Source: JAFGJQ01 sp964586145
Lineage (GTDB): Bacteria; Planctomycetota; Phycisphaerae; UBA1845
Assembly: GCA_964586145.1 (NCBI GenBank)
Contig: CAZPHH010000011.1
Location: 10,412 to 74,411 of the forward strand
Reading direction: 5' to 3'
Length of the DNA stretch: 64,000 bases
Position numbers and translations under genes: made by a program. The notes beneath the pieces were generated by a model. The model had not been told where the DNA came from. It did not search any database and saw nothing but the letters and a program-made list of their open reading frames with translations. Of this stretch, positions 26,223-35,721 are shown piece after piece (position 1 is the stretch's first letter; each line of letters begins with the position of its first letter).

Positions 26223-26888
26223 ATGGACGATACCGACCCATCCAGGAAACTGCGACTGGCGGTGCTGCTGTCCGGTGGTGGCCGATCGCTCCACTATCTC
26301 CACGAGGCGGCGGCGGCCGGTGCGATTCCGGTGAGAATCGTCCGGGTGGTGTCCTCGCGCCCGGATGCGTACGGCGTGACGCGCGCCCGGGATCTCGGAC
26401 ACGAGCCCGTCATCGTGCAGCGGAAGGGCATGACCCAGGCGGAGTTCGACCGTCGCATGACGGAAGCCCTGACCCGGGCCAACGTGGATCTCGTCTGTAT
26501 GGCGGGCTATCTCGTCTTCTGGCACATTCCTCCTGCCTTCGAAAACCGGGTGATGAACATCCACCCCGCGCTGCTTCCCGAGTTCGGGGGCAAGGGTTTC
26601 CACGGGCACCGCGTACACGAAGCCGTGCTTACGGCCGGACGGCCGGTCAGCGGATGCACCGTGCATTTCGCCGACAATGAATACGACCACGGCCCGGTCA
26701 TTCTGCAGCGCCAGGTGCCCGTCATGCCGCACGACACCCCCGACACCCTCGCCGACCGCGTTTTTGAGGCGGAGAAGGAGGCGTACCCGGAGGCGATCCG
26801 GCTCTTCGCGGCCGGCCGACTCCTGGTGGTCGGCAGCCACGTCCAGATCGCGCCGGAAGGCTCAAGCGCAAGCGGGATGCGAACCTGA
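26223..26888 (+). CDS. purN: Phosphoribosylglycinamide formyltransferase (PurN type)
   Basis: Third step of purine synthesis, transfer of a formyl group from 10-formyl-THF to GAR. It is 221 residues. The Rossmann start is LRLAVLLSGGGRSLHYL, a variant of the usual G-x-G-S-N loop. The catalytic triad is in place: Asn and His in VMNIHPALLPEFGGKGFHGH, and Asp in TVHFADNEYDHGPVI. The glycine-loop variant leaves room for a related formyltransferase, but PurN is the best reading. The ATG at 26223 was chosen as it lies just before the conserved core. The last 27 bases overlap the convergent hydrolase gene. Product flow continues to PurL, encoded at 14.5-17.5 kb. Confidence 0.85.
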   Translation: MDDTDPSRKLRLAVLLSGGGRSLHYLHEAAAAGAIPVRIVRVVSSRPDAYGVTRARDLGHEPVIVQRKGMTQAEFDRRMTEALTRANVDLVCMAGYLVFWHIPPAFENRVMNIHPALLPEFGGKGFHGHRVHEAVLTAGRPVSGCTVHFADNEYDHGPVILQRQVPVMPHDTPDTLADRVFEAEKEAYPEAIRLFAAGRLLVVGSHVQIAPEGSSASGMRT

Positions 26889-27671
26889 GTCCACGCACTC
26901 GTCCAGAAACGCCGTAACCCGTGCATGGTGCTCGTCCGACTCGGAAAACACCCAGTCGCAATGCCCGCCGTCTTCGATCACGTGGAGCCGCTTGGGCGCC
27001 GGCGCCGCTTCGTACAGATCGATCGTGTGTTGCGCCTTCACGATTCGGTCCGCCGTTCCACAGAGGAAGAGCTTGGGAACGTCTGGCAACCGATTCATGA
27101 TCTCGATGGGCGAGTCGTCGTCGCTGACCAGATAGCGAGACACCAGACCCGCCACTCCCCACAGCAGAGACCGTCGGAGCACCTCGCGGGCCTCCCGTCG
27201 GTAGGCCGCGAACGCACCGTCAATCACGAGCCCGCGCAGGTCGTTGCGTCCGGCCGCCGCGACCAGGCCAAGCGTTCCCCCGATGGACTGGCCGAACAGC
27301 ACGACCCGGGCCGGATCCACGTCCGCCCGGGTCGGCACGTACTCGATGGCGGCGCGGACGTCCGCCAGCGTGCCCGCCCGCGTGGGCCGCCCCTGCGACT
27401 GGCCGTACCCGCGGTAGTCAAAACACAGCACGTTCCAGCCGCGCCCGGGCAGCCAGGCCACGTACGGGAAATGGGCACTGACATTGCCCGCGTTGCCGTG
27501 CGCATGCACGACCGTGCCGCGAGCCGTCCCCGTCGCCGGAAAGAACCAGCCGTGCAGCCTCACGCCCCCGTCCGAGCGAAAACAGACGGATTCGAACGCC
27601 AGGCCGTACTCGCCCGGGCTGTCATATCGAACCCGCGTCGGATAGTAGAAGAACCGGTCGGCGATGCTCAT
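26862..27671 (-). CDS. Alpha/beta hydrolase (BEM46-like)
   Basis: A 269-residue serine hydrolase. Oxyanion-side motif HAHGNAGN, FDYRGYGQSQG, nucleophile elbow GQSIGG (catalytic Ser), late Asp in LFLCGTADRIV and catalytic His in EDGGHCDW. This order is that of the BEM46/FrsA-like group, which often carries an N-terminal hydrophobic or amphipathic segment (ADRFFYYPTRVRYD). The substrate is unknown; small esters or lipids are typical. The ATG at 27671 is preferred over 27716 because upstream residues are Pro-rich; no clear Shine-Dalgarno. It overlaps the 3' end of the PurN-type gene by 27 bases. Confidence 0.85.
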   Translation of the reverse strand: MSIADRFFYYPTRVRYDSPGEYGLAFESVCFRSDGGVRLHGWFFPATGTARGTVVHAHGNAGNVSAHFPYVAWLPGRGWNVLCFDYRGYGQSQGRPTRAGTLADVRAAIEYVPTRADVDPARVVLFGQSIGGTLGLVAAAGRNDLRGLVIDGAFAAYRREAREVLRRSLLWGVAGLVSRYLVSDDDSPIEIMNRLPDVPKLFLCGTADRIVKAQHTIDLYEAAPAPKRLHVIEDGGHCDWVFSESDEHHARVTAFLDECVDSGSHPACA

Positions 27672-27761
27672 GGAAAGACAGGATAGCCGCGGCGGCGCAG
27701 ACGGAAACCCGTCCACCCGTGCCGCTGATGCTGCGTCACGTGGGCGACGGACCGGGGCCGT

Positions 27762-29927
27762 TCAAGGCAACTCGGACGCCGGGCGCAGCGGATGACGCGA
27801 CCAGCGCGACCAGCGATCCTGCCATCGGCCGTCGCCGCCGAACACCAGCACGAGCACCGAATCCCACGACGCATCCAGACAGGTCCAACCCAGCCGATCG
27901 CCCGAGACGATCCGGACGCCTTCAATCCAGCCGTCCAACTCGTCCGGCGACAGGGTATGCAGAGGCAGAAGAACAATCGCCATCCCGTCCGGCGCCAGGG
28001 CGCTCCGCACGCGGTCCAGAAACCCGGTGCTGAGCAGGCGACGGCGCACGGGCCCCGACAGCGTGTGCAGATCCATCACCGCGATGGCCGTCTCACGCCT
28101 CACACGGAGCGCTCGCGTCGCAGAAAGCCGGCGGGCGTGATCACGCCCGACCCCGTGCGGCGCCGACAGGCCGTGCATGCCGGGGTCAAACGAATGCAGC
28201 GTCTCAGCCGGCAGGTGGAGCCCCGTCTCTGCCATCAACCGGAAGGAGGCCCCGAACAAGCCGATCACGCGCTTGTCCGCCGGGACGGTCTCCATGGACA
28301 ACAGCGGGCCCGTGACCGGCGACCGCGCGTAGCGCGAGCCCGACACCCGACGGCGGGGAAGCGGTTCCGCCTGCATCCCGCCATCGCCATCCCGCCACTG
28401 AGACACCGTCAGCCATTGCGATTCCACGAGTCGGACACGGTCCCCGGACCGCGTCACCAGCCACCGCTGGGCCGGACGGGGCAGAACCACCGCCAGGACG
28501 ATGACGACTCCGAAGACCCACGCAACCCGCCGCCCGCCAGGACGATGCCCGGCGGCCGGTTCGTGGATGACCAGCACGCCGCCCAACGCGAGCAGCGTCA
28601 ACGCACCCGCCGCCAGCAAGGCGTACGTCCCCAGCGCCGCCAACGCCGGCCAAAGGAAGAAGTAGACAAGCACACTCAGCGCGACCGCCGTCCGGGACAG
28701 CAATGCCGAGCCGACCGTCGGACGATTCCCCATCCGGCCAAGCACGGCCCCCGCCGCAGACCCAGTTGCGTACCCGCCCGCCGCGGCGGGCACGCTCACG
28801 CTCGGCACAATCAGCAACCACAGCCACAGACCGTGTGAAGCACCCGTCCCGACGCTCGGAGATACGAAGGCGACAAAAACCAGAGGAACGGCCATCGCCA
28901 CGCCCGCCGCCACGAACACGGACCCCAGCGCTCCCACGGACCCGGTCTGCGTCCAGTCACGCCGGCAGGACCATCCCCACCCGCCCGCGACGGCCGCCAA
29001 GGCCGGCACCCAGAGTCCCAGGCTGCCCCCCCGCTCGAGTCGACCCAGAATTCCCAGGGCGCGGCACCAGCCGACCAGGGCAACAACCAGGATCACCGCC
29101 CCAATCGCTGCCGCCGCCCGGAGTATGAAAGGCCAGGGATCACGAGCCTCCGGCGGCACCGGGGCGTCGACTTCCTGAACGACATGGTCGGAACCCGCAT
29201 GAACCTGGGACCATTGCACGGACAGCATGGCCACGACCAGAAACGGAACGGCGCCCGTGATGATCCAGGCCGGCGGTGGAAGAACCTCTTCGCCGATCAC
29301 GACCGGAACCAGAATGCCGACGGCCACGCCCAGCACGACCCACCGCAGGACCCGCGGGTCCCAGCGCTCCACGGAACGGGCGACAATGGGCACACAACTG
29401 ACGACCCAGCCGAGTAACGCAAAGACCGGCACGGCCGTGGCTGCGATCAGCAGGGCCTCCACCGCGGTGAGCGTGGTCATGCTCCAGACAAAACGGCCCA
29501 GCAAGCCGTCGTACGCGGCCCGTCCGCAGGAAACCAGAAGCGGCAAACCCAGCAGCGCAAGGCCCGCCGCCAGAGCCAGGCCGGCCAGAACCGTCCACAG
29601 CAGGGCCAGGTCGACGTCCCCGCCGAACGCCGGGCGGGCCGTCAGCGCGGTCCGCGTCGTCTTCCGGCGAAACGCTCGCGTCCCAACCCACAACGCCAGC
29701 GCCGGAGGCAGACCGGGCCCGATGCCCAGACCCAGAAACACCGCGCCCCACACCAACCGACCGGTTAAGGGCGTCGGATCCAAGATGCGATACCACTGCT
29801 CTGCGAAGCCGAACGCCCCCAGACCCAGCCCGGCGCCGACCAGCATCGCAACCGCGTCCTCCGGCCGAAAACGCCCCCCTGGACGTTGTCGGGCCGTGTC
29901 GGTCAGGACTGTGCGTCGCAGCCTCAT
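27762..29927 (-). CDS. Large polytopic membrane protein of unknown function
   Basis: 721 residues with roughly a dozen hydrophobic helices up to about residue 490, then a soluble C-terminal domain of about 230 residues. That domain contains TAIAVMDLHTLSGPVRRRLL and DGMAIVLLPLHTLSPDELDG, which faintly resembles the degenerate methyltransferase part of membrane-fused spermidine-synthase-like proteins, but no SAM-binding glycine motif is visible. The start ATG follows directly on the birA stop (TGAATG), so the two are translationally coupled. I cannot name the function; it may be a transporter-like or lipid-modifying protein. Confidence 0.65.
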   Translation of the reverse strand: MRLRRTVLTDTARQRPGGRFRPEDAVAMLVGAGLGLGAFGFAEQWYRILDPTPLTGRLVWGAVFLGLGIGPGLPPALALWVGTRAFRRKTTRTALTARPAFGGDVDLALLWTVLAGLALAAGLALLGLPLLVSCGRAAYDGLLGRFVWSMTTLTAVEALLIAATAVPVFALLGWVVSCVPIVARSVERWDPRVLRWVVLGVAVGILVPVVIGEEVLPPPAWIITGAVPFLVVAMLSVQWSQVHAGSDHVVQEVDAPVPPEARDPWPFILRAAAAIGAVILVVALVGWCRALGILGRLERGGSLGLWVPALAAVAGGWGWSCRRDWTQTGSVGALGSVFVAAGVAMAVPLVFVAFVSPSVGTGASHGLWLWLLIVPSVSVPAAAGGYATGSAAGAVLGRMGNRPTVGSALLSRTAVALSVLVYFFLWPALAALGTYALLAAGALTLLALGGVLVIHEPAAGHRPGGRRVAWVFGVVIVLAVVLPRPAQRWLVTRSGDRVRLVESQWLTVSQWRDGDGGMQAEPLPRRRVSGSRYARSPVTGPLLSMETVPADKRVIGLFGASFRLMAETGLHLPAETLHSFDPGMHGLSAPHGVGRDHARRLSATRALRVRRETAIAVMDLHTLSGPVRRRLLSTGFLDRVRSALAPDGMAIVLLPLHTLSPDELDGWIEGVRIVSGDRLGWTCLDASWDSVLVLVFGGDGRWQDRWSRWSRHPLRPASELP

Positions 29928-30731
29928 TCAGGCATCCACAACCGTCGTGCCTTCGGCATCGAACAGCATTCGCGGCCCCTGATCCAACTGGACCACCAGC
30001 GCCGACGTCGGGTCCACGTCCACCACCACGCCGACATACTCGCGGCCGTCGTGCCTCAGCCGAATCCGCTGCCCCAGTCCGACCGCCCGGGCACACCAGC
30101 GCTCGCAGACCACCTCCGGACGCAACGACCGGGGGTCCACCAGCCACGCATCGAGTTGCTGGAGAAGCGCCCGCGCCACCCGGGTTCGGTCAATCGGATG
30201 GCTGCTCTCCAGGTCCAGGGAAGTGGCCCGCTTCCGCAAGTCCGGCGGGAAGTGGCCCCGGTGCTGCAGGCAGTTGATCCCGATGCCGGCCACGAACACC
30301 CGGCCGCCCCGCACCCCCGGACGCGACTCCACCAGAATCCCTCCGAGCTTGCGACCCCGCGCAACCAGGTCGTTTGGCCACGAAAGCTCCACCGGCACGT
30401 GGGTCGCGGCGCGAACCGCATCACAGGCCGCCACCCCGCAGATCAACCCCACCAGGCCCCCCTTCAACGCGCCGGCCGCGTCATCGAGCACCACACTGCA
30501 AAGCACGCCGGCCCCACGCGGCGAATGCCAGACCCGCCCCAGCCGGCCGCGCCCCGACGCCTGGTGCTCGGCGAAAACCGCCAGCCCGTCGGCCGGACCG
30601 CGCCCGACGTGTTCCCACGCCACGTCGTTGCTGCTCGTGACGGAATCCAACACGAGCACGCGCGACGGGATACGCCGCGTGATCAACCCCCGGCAGATTT
30701 CGTCCGCGCTCAGCGGACCCGCTTCCGCCAT
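29928..30731 (-). CDS. birA: Biotin--[acetyl-CoA-carboxylase] ligase, without DNA-binding domain
   Basis: Attaches biotin to the carrier protein of acetyl-CoA carboxylase and other biotin enzymes. It is 267 residues, from the ATG at 30731. The ligase core shows SSNDVAWEH, the biotin-binding loop GRGRLGRVWHSP, the conserved SWPNDL and KLGGILVE blocks, and GIGINC. There is no N-terminal helix-turn-helix of the E. coli BirA kind, so it is a monofunctional enzyme and not the biotin-operon repressor. A C-terminal SH3-like end (IRLRHDGREYVGVVVDVD) is present. The downstream membrane protein starts one base after its stop. Confidence 0.9.
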   Translation of the reverse strand: MAEAGPLSADEICRGLITRRIPSRVLVLDSVTSSNDVAWEHVGRGPADGLAVFAEHQASGRGRLGRVWHSPRGAGVLCSVVLDDAAGALKGGLVGLICGVAACDAVRAATHVPVELSWPNDLVARGRKLGGILVESRPGVRGGRVFVAGIGINCLQHRGHFPPDLRKRATSLDLESSHPIDRTRVARALLQQLDAWLVDPRSLRPEVVCERWCARAVGLGQRIRLRHDGREYVGVVVDVDPTSALVVQLDQGPRMLFDAEGTTVVDA

Positions 30732-30860
30732 GCAGCCCAAGATACCAGAAACCCCCCTCGGCGAAACGGCCACGCAACGGCCGACGGCAGGGTGTCGCGA
30801 ACGCGTGAACGCCCCCCCCAACCGTTGCGACCCCACGTGCCCCGACGTACGATCCCCCCC

Positions 30861-32429
30861 ATGCCGCGGGAATCGGACACACCACCTCGCTCACCCTCTG
30901 AATCGGCGCGGTCCCCCCGCCGGGAGTGGCTGTGCCTTCTGGTGCCCGCGGTCATCCTCGTGGCCTTCCGTCTGCACGCGTTCGGCGGCCCCCTGGAAAC
31001 TGACGAGTGCAACTACGCCTATATCGGCGCGCGCCTGCTGGACGGCGACCGGCTGTATGTGGACGTGTGGGACCACCAGCCGCCCGGCGTGTTCGTCCTG
31101 TTCGCGGGCCTGACCGCGCTGGCGGGCAATTCGGAAACCTCCATCCGCGTCTTCGCGTTGCTCTGGTCACTGGCCACGCTCGCGTTCGTGTACCTCGTGG
31201 CCAGAAGAAGTCTTACACCGGGCGCCGCCTGGATTGCCGCCCTCCTGTTTGCCATGGCCTCCAGCGATCCGGGGGTGGCCGGCGAGGGCGCAAACCGCGA
31301 AATCTACATGAACGCGCTGGTGGTCGGGTCCGTCGCCTGCCTCATGCGCCCCACCCTGGCTCGCGTCCTGCTCGCCGGCACGCTGCTGGGCCTGGCCTCG
31401 ACCATGAAAACCGTGGTCGCCGCCCAGTGGTTCGCCCTGCTGATCGCCTTGTGGATCGGGCAGGCGAGCGGCGGGCGTCCGGCCATCCCTCGCCTCGCGC
31501 GAGCGACCCTTGCATTCGCAGCCGGTCCGGCGCTGATCTGGACCGCCGTGGCGGGATACTTCGCCGCCACAGACCGGTTCGCCGTCTTCTATGACGCGGT
31601 GTTCACGTACAACCTCACCTACAGTCAGATGAGTTCCGGGCCACTTGCTCGGTTCGCCGAGTTCTTCGTGGCCGGCCAACCCTCGTCCTGGGCCGTGTTC
31701 CGCACTGCGCTGCCCCTGTGGCTGGCCGGCGGAGCGGGGCTTGTTGCCGCGGCGATCCGGTTTGGCCGACGAGACCGCCCCGGGGCCGCGCTGGTTCTCG
31801 CACTGGCCCTCGGGAGTTTCGTGGCCGTGTGTCTGCCACGACAATTCTGGCCCCACTACTACCTGTTGATGCTGCCGTCCCTGGCTATCCTGGCGGGCGC
31901 CTCGATGGACCTGCTGACGGCCCGTGTGGCAAAGGGATACGCAGCCGTCCTGATCGCGACGCTTCTGCTGACCCAGGGGCTGTTTTACCTGCTTGCCCCT
32001 GCAGACCTGATCGGCGTCCAGCGATACAAGATGCGGATGCTCTGGGCTCGAGACCAGGCGGGGCGACTGGCCGACGTCACCGAGCCGACGGATTCCACAT
32101 TCGTATGGGGTAACGCAGACGCCGGGATCTACTACTACTCGCAGCGACGCTGCGCCACACGATTCACCATGGTCGGTTCGCTGCTGGGCGAAGACCCGGC
32201 CGCCCGGCGCCGCCAGTCACTCCTGATCGACGATTTGACGCGCAACCGCCCGCGCGTGATCCTCCAGGCCATGCCGTTCATCCCGCCCATGGAGCAGTTC
32301 CTCCAGGAAAACGGCTACACCGAAGCGGGCCACGACTATGATCCGGCGAGCCGGTCCGTCCGGATGTACGTCTACGACGATCCGAGCCGGCCGATCCGCC
32401 GAATCGACTGGAGTTGGAGCGAACCATGA
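30861..32429 (+). CDS. GT-C membrane glycosyltransferase (GT39/ArnT-like)
   Basis: 522 residues with a first membrane helix at WLCLLVPAVILVAFRL. It is followed directly by the periplasmic acidic motif LETDECNYAYIGARLLDGD and VDVWDHQPPGVF, the typical first loop of PMT/ArnT-type enzymes that use lipid-linked sugars. About ten further helices follow, then a short C-terminal periplasmic part (SQRRCATRFTMVG). The ATG at 30861 is the first Met of the true protein; the frame is open upstream only as a shadow of birA. Its stop overlaps the start of the next glycosyltransferase (ATGA). Acceptor unknown: glycan, lipid A-like lipid or protein. Confidence 0.82.
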   Translation: MPRESDTPPRSPSESARSPRREWLCLLVPAVILVAFRLHAFGGPLETDECNYAYIGARLLDGDRLYVDVWDHQPPGVFVLFAGLTALAGNSETSIRVFALLWSLATLAFVYLVARRSLTPGAAWIAALLFAMASSDPGVAGEGANREIYMNALVVGSVACLMRPTLARVLLAGTLLGLASTMKTVVAAQWFALLIALWIGQASGGRPAIPRLARATLAFAAGPALIWTAVAGYFAATDRFAVFYDAVFTYNLTYSQMSSGPLARFAEFFVAGQPSSWAVFRTALPLWLAGGAGLVAAAIRFGRRDRPGAALVLALALGSFVAVCLPRQFWPHYYLLMLPSLAILAGASMDLLTARVAKGYAAVLIATLLLTQGLFYLLAPADLIGVQRYKMRMLWARDQAGRLADVTEPTDSTFVWGNADAGIYYYSQRRCATRFTMVGSLLGEDPAARRRQSLLIDDLTRNRPRVILQAMPFIPPMEQFLQENGYTEAGHDYDPASRSVRMYVYDDPSRPIRRIDWSWSEP

Positions 32430-33937
32430 CCGAGCCCAACCTCGTCGGCACGCAGGACCGCCCCGCCGCCCGACGGGCCGGGTTCCGTTGGGTCATACTC
32501 GGGTTCCTGGGGCTGGGCACTGCGTGCCGGCTGTACGCCGTGCTGTTGCCGCCGACCGCACCGATGCTCTGGGACCACCACGAATACGTCTCGTGGGGCC
32601 GACTGATGGATCAGTCCGGATTCACCGCTCTCTACGACGATACGCCGCCGCTCGGACAAATGTGGAGCCCCATGCGGCAGGCCCGCTTCCCAGCGAGACC
32701 CGACACACTCCATTACTGCAACTACCCGCCCGGCATCGCCTACGTGCTGTACCCGAAGATCCGACTGCTGGCCCTTGTGGACCCCACCGAGGCTTCCAAC
32801 ACCCCCACGGCCCGGCTGATCTTCGCCGCTCTGCCGCTGGCCTGTGACATCCTGCTGGCATTCGGCTGCCTGGCCCTGGTCCGTCCGTACGGCCACAAGC
32901 CGGCGATCGTCGCCTTCGCGGCGGCCATTCTGGCCCCACCCTTCATCATCGACTCGTGCCATTGGGGCCAGACGGACAGCATGACCCTGGCCCCCGCCGT
33001 GTGGATGGTCTGGGCGATGCTACGGCAACGATGGATGACGGCGGGGATCCTGTGGGGAGCGGCCCTGGCCCTCAAGACCCAGGGCATCCTGCTGACCCCG
33101 CTGTGGCTGCTGGCGTTCGTTCTTGAGCCGCGGCGGGCGCGCGGCGTCGCCGGCGGCGGTGCTGCGATTCTCGTGCTGCTGGCGGCGGCCCTGCCCTTCA
33201 CGCTGCACTCCGGATTGCAGTGGTTTATTCGTGGGTTCTGGAACAACCTGACGGAGTTCTACCAGCAGACCACCCTGCTGGCATTCAACATCTGGTACGC
33301 CGACCTGCTGGTTTGCGAGAACAACGACGCCACCCTCACCTGGTTCGGCGTCTCCAAGGACACCTGGGGCAAAGTGTTCCTGCTGATCGGGTTAGCCATC
33401 ACCACCGGGCTGCTGTGGCGCCGCCGGCAGCGCCACCCTGCGCTGATGGTGCGATTCGCCGCCGTGCTGCTGCTGCTGGCCGTAATGCTGCCGACCCGCG
33501 TACACGAACGATACATCGTGCTCCCCCTGCCCTTTCTCATCTGCGTCGCGGCGGTCTGCCCGCGAGCCTGGTGGGGCGTAGCCCCGCTTCTGTTGGCCGC
33601 CACCTGCCAGATTACCGCCCCGGACTGGCTGACCATGCGCGCCACCCAATGGTACTACGTCGAGCATCGCATCCTGGCAGACCTGGAAGAGCAGTACGCG
33701 GCACTGCACGCGGAAATGGAACGCGGAAACCTCACGCCCGAACAATTCGCCGCGCTGCCCACGCCGCGCGAGCAACTGGCCATCGACCACGAAAACCATC
33801 GAATACAACGCTGGGCCACCGGCGATCCCATCCGGGAATGGGCGCTCACCCTGTTGAGCCTGGCGTCAACGCTCGTCTGCCTGGTCTTCGTCATTCCCGG
33901 CTGCCGGGCCCGCCCGCCATCGGCACAACCTCAATGA
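32426..33937 (+). CDS. GT-C membrane glycosyltransferase (mannosyltransferase-like)
   Basis: 503 residues, multi-helix membrane protein. First loop: WDHHEYVSWGRLMDQSGF and the NYPPGIAYVLYP block. It also has CHWGQTDSMTL, the W-G-Q-x-D motif of ALG6/PIG-M-like mannosyltransferases, and PTRVHERYIVLPLPF near the end, another hallmark of that group. A lipid-linked sugar donor is expected. It is translationally coupled to the GT39-like gene upstream and convergent with a third GT-C gene, overlapping it by 47 bases. Together the three suggest a surface-glycan or glycolipid assembly locus. Confidence 0.8.
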   Translation: MTEPNLVGTQDRPAARRAGFRWVILGFLGLGTACRLYAVLLPPTAPMLWDHHEYVSWGRLMDQSGFTALYDDTPPLGQMWSPMRQARFPARPDTLHYCNYPPGIAYVLYPKIRLLALVDPTEASNTPTARLIFAALPLACDILLAFGCLALVRPYGHKPAIVAFAAAILAPPFIIDSCHWGQTDSMTLAPAVWMVWAMLRQRWMTAGILWGAALALKTQGILLTPLWLLAFVLEPRRARGVAGGGAAILVLLAAALPFTLHSGLQWFIRGFWNNLTEFYQQTTLLAFNIWYADLLVCENNDATLTWFGVSKDTWGKVFLLIGLAITTGLLWRRRQRHPALMVRFAAVLLLLAVMLPTRVHERYIVLPLPFLICVAAVCPRAWWGVAPLLLAATCQITAPDWLTMRATQWYYVEHRILADLEEQYAALHAEMERGNLTPEQFAALPTPREQLAIDHENHRIQRWATGDPIREWALTLLSLASTLVCLVFVIPGCRARPPSAQPQ

Positions 33938-35621
33938 TGTGAAACCGCTCCTCGCCGCCCGGGCCGCGAATGACGTGCAGCAGCCGTCCCCCCTCCAGGT
34001 CGCCCGGGCGAACCACGAACAACGCCCGCTCCTGAGCCCGCGTGAGGAAGTGCTCTTCCAGAACCGGCTGGCCGGCACTGAGCAAAAACGGCCCCATCGT
34101 ATCTATCGTGTGGAACTGGTCCTGCTCATCGCGGTAGTGAAACGTCTTCACCCACGACTGGAACTCCGCAGGCGGAACCGGCAGAATCAGCAACGGATAC
34201 ACATACGGCTGAATGCTCGGCCAATAGGGCCGCGGCGCCGAGATGTGGTCGCTGATGAAGATGCGGTCATAATCCCGCCACCGATCGCGGATCACAGCCA
34301 TCGCCTCACACAGGTCCGTCTGGAACAGCGCCTGGTAGAACGGGCTCCGGGCCTCTTCGACGAAATACTGCCGACCGGTGTACCACGCGTTCACCGCCAG
34401 CGCAACGACCACCCCCATCGTCGCCGCCAACCGCCGCTTTGATCCGACGGCGGACGCCGTACCCGCCAGCGTCCGAATGCCGATCGCCCCGGTCCATTGC
34501 AGCACGCCCAACCCACAGGCGGAACGCAACGCGTGCGGCCCGCTGGTCGTCAGTGACCCGGCAATCGGATACAACAGCAGCCACGCCAGCAGCAACGCGT
34601 GCCCCCGGTTCGCCTTCCGCTCGCGAATCAACCCGACCAGCCCCGCCGGCAGAAGCGCCAGCATGTACCAGTTCAACTGCCCCACCCCCGGAATCGACTG
34701 GACCGACACAATGTCGCCGCGAACAAACATCCACTGCGGATCGTAATGCCGCACGTACTTCCCGACGATCTCGGTGAGGAGCTGCGGCACGGGCATCCCC
34801 TTGTGGAACAGCGACTCCTGCATCGCCCGGGCGTTCACCGTGTTCCATTGCGTCAGGTACAGGTGAATCAGCGGCGCCAGCACAACCCCGGCCACGACCA
34901 CCGACACCGCCAGGCCCACACGCGACCGCGAATCCCGCAACACCGGGCGCCACGCCCGCCAATACACAATGGCTCCGACCACCAGAAACGCCGGCATGAA
35001 TAGCTTCATCGAACCGTACGTGTGCTGGGACAACCCCACCACCAGCCCAAACGCCGCCATCCACGGCCAGCGCAGGCGCACCCGATTCCCCACCGGCGAG
35101 CCGGCTCCGCGCAAGGGCCAGCCGGCCAGCGACAGCGTCAACACCGCCGCAATCGGAAACAGCGGAGTCAACGTGGCCTCGTGCCCGAACCGGCTCAGTT
35201 GCAGATGCCACGGCGAGAGGACCAGCAGCAGCGCCGCCCAAAAGGCCGTCCGGGCGTCACCAACCCGGCGCACGGCCCCGTACAGCAACCCGATCGTCAA
35301 CCCCCCCCACAGGGCCGCCGGCAGCCGGGTCGCCACCACCAGGTTCTCCGGCCCAAGCCACGCCGCAAAAGGAATGATGAGATAGGCATACAAAGCCGGC
35401 CGAAAGTCACCCCGACCCAACGCCTCCAGAATCACCGGCCACGAATGCCCCCAGCGGTCCTTGCCGGTCTCCAGCAAGCTGTACGCATCGTACCCGTTAC
35501 TCGCCTCGTCCTGGTTAATCGGCGGAGGCGCCCAACTCAATCCGGGCAGGCGTGTGGCAACCGCCAGCAGCAACAGTGCCGTCACCCAGACCCATTCGCG
35601 ACTGTTCCGCTCGCCGGACAT
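33891..35621 (-). CDS. GT-C membrane glycosyltransferase (GT39 family)
   Basis: 576 residues: first helix VWVTALLLLAVATRLPGL, then the donor-side loop PPINQDEASNGYDAYSLLET with the acidic pair, and about ten more helices. The C-terminal soluble part ends in a beta-rich region (VRPGDLEGGRLLHVIRGPGG). It belongs with PMT/ArnT-like enzymes; the D-E pair is the likely metal/substrate site. The ATG at 35621 was preferred over 35687. The 47-base antisense overlap with the preceding gene's 3' end is unusual but both frames are well supported. Confidence 0.82.
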   Translation of the reverse strand: MSGERNSREWVWVTALLLLAVATRLPGLSWAPPPINQDEASNGYDAYSLLETGKDRWGHSWPVILEALGRGDFRPALYAYLIIPFAAWLGPENLVVATRLPAALWGGLTIGLLYGAVRRVGDARTAFWAALLLVLSPWHLQLSRFGHEATLTPLFPIAAVLTLSLAGWPLRGAGSPVGNRVRLRWPWMAAFGLVVGLSQHTYGSMKLFMPAFLVVGAIVYWRAWRPVLRDSRSRVGLAVSVVVAGVVLAPLIHLYLTQWNTVNARAMQESLFHKGMPVPQLLTEIVGKYVRHYDPQWMFVRGDIVSVQSIPGVGQLNWYMLALLPAGLVGLIRERKANRGHALLLAWLLLYPIAGSLTTSGPHALRSACGLGVLQWTGAIGIRTLAGTASAVGSKRRLAATMGVVVALAVNAWYTGRQYFVEEARSPFYQALFQTDLCEAMAVIRDRWRDYDRIFISDHISAPRPYWPSIQPYVYPLLILPVPPAEFQSWVKTFHYRDEQDQFHTIDTMGPFLLSAGQPVLEEHFLTRAQERALFVVRPGDLEGGRLLHVIRGPGGEERFHIIEVVPMAGGPGSRE

Positions 35622-35721
35622 GGCCGCTGATTGTACCCCCCGAAACGCGGATTCCCACCCGAACCCCGCGCGGTAGAATGTCCGCACCGGCTACTGGCCG
35701 CCGGCCATCGGACCCGGAACC

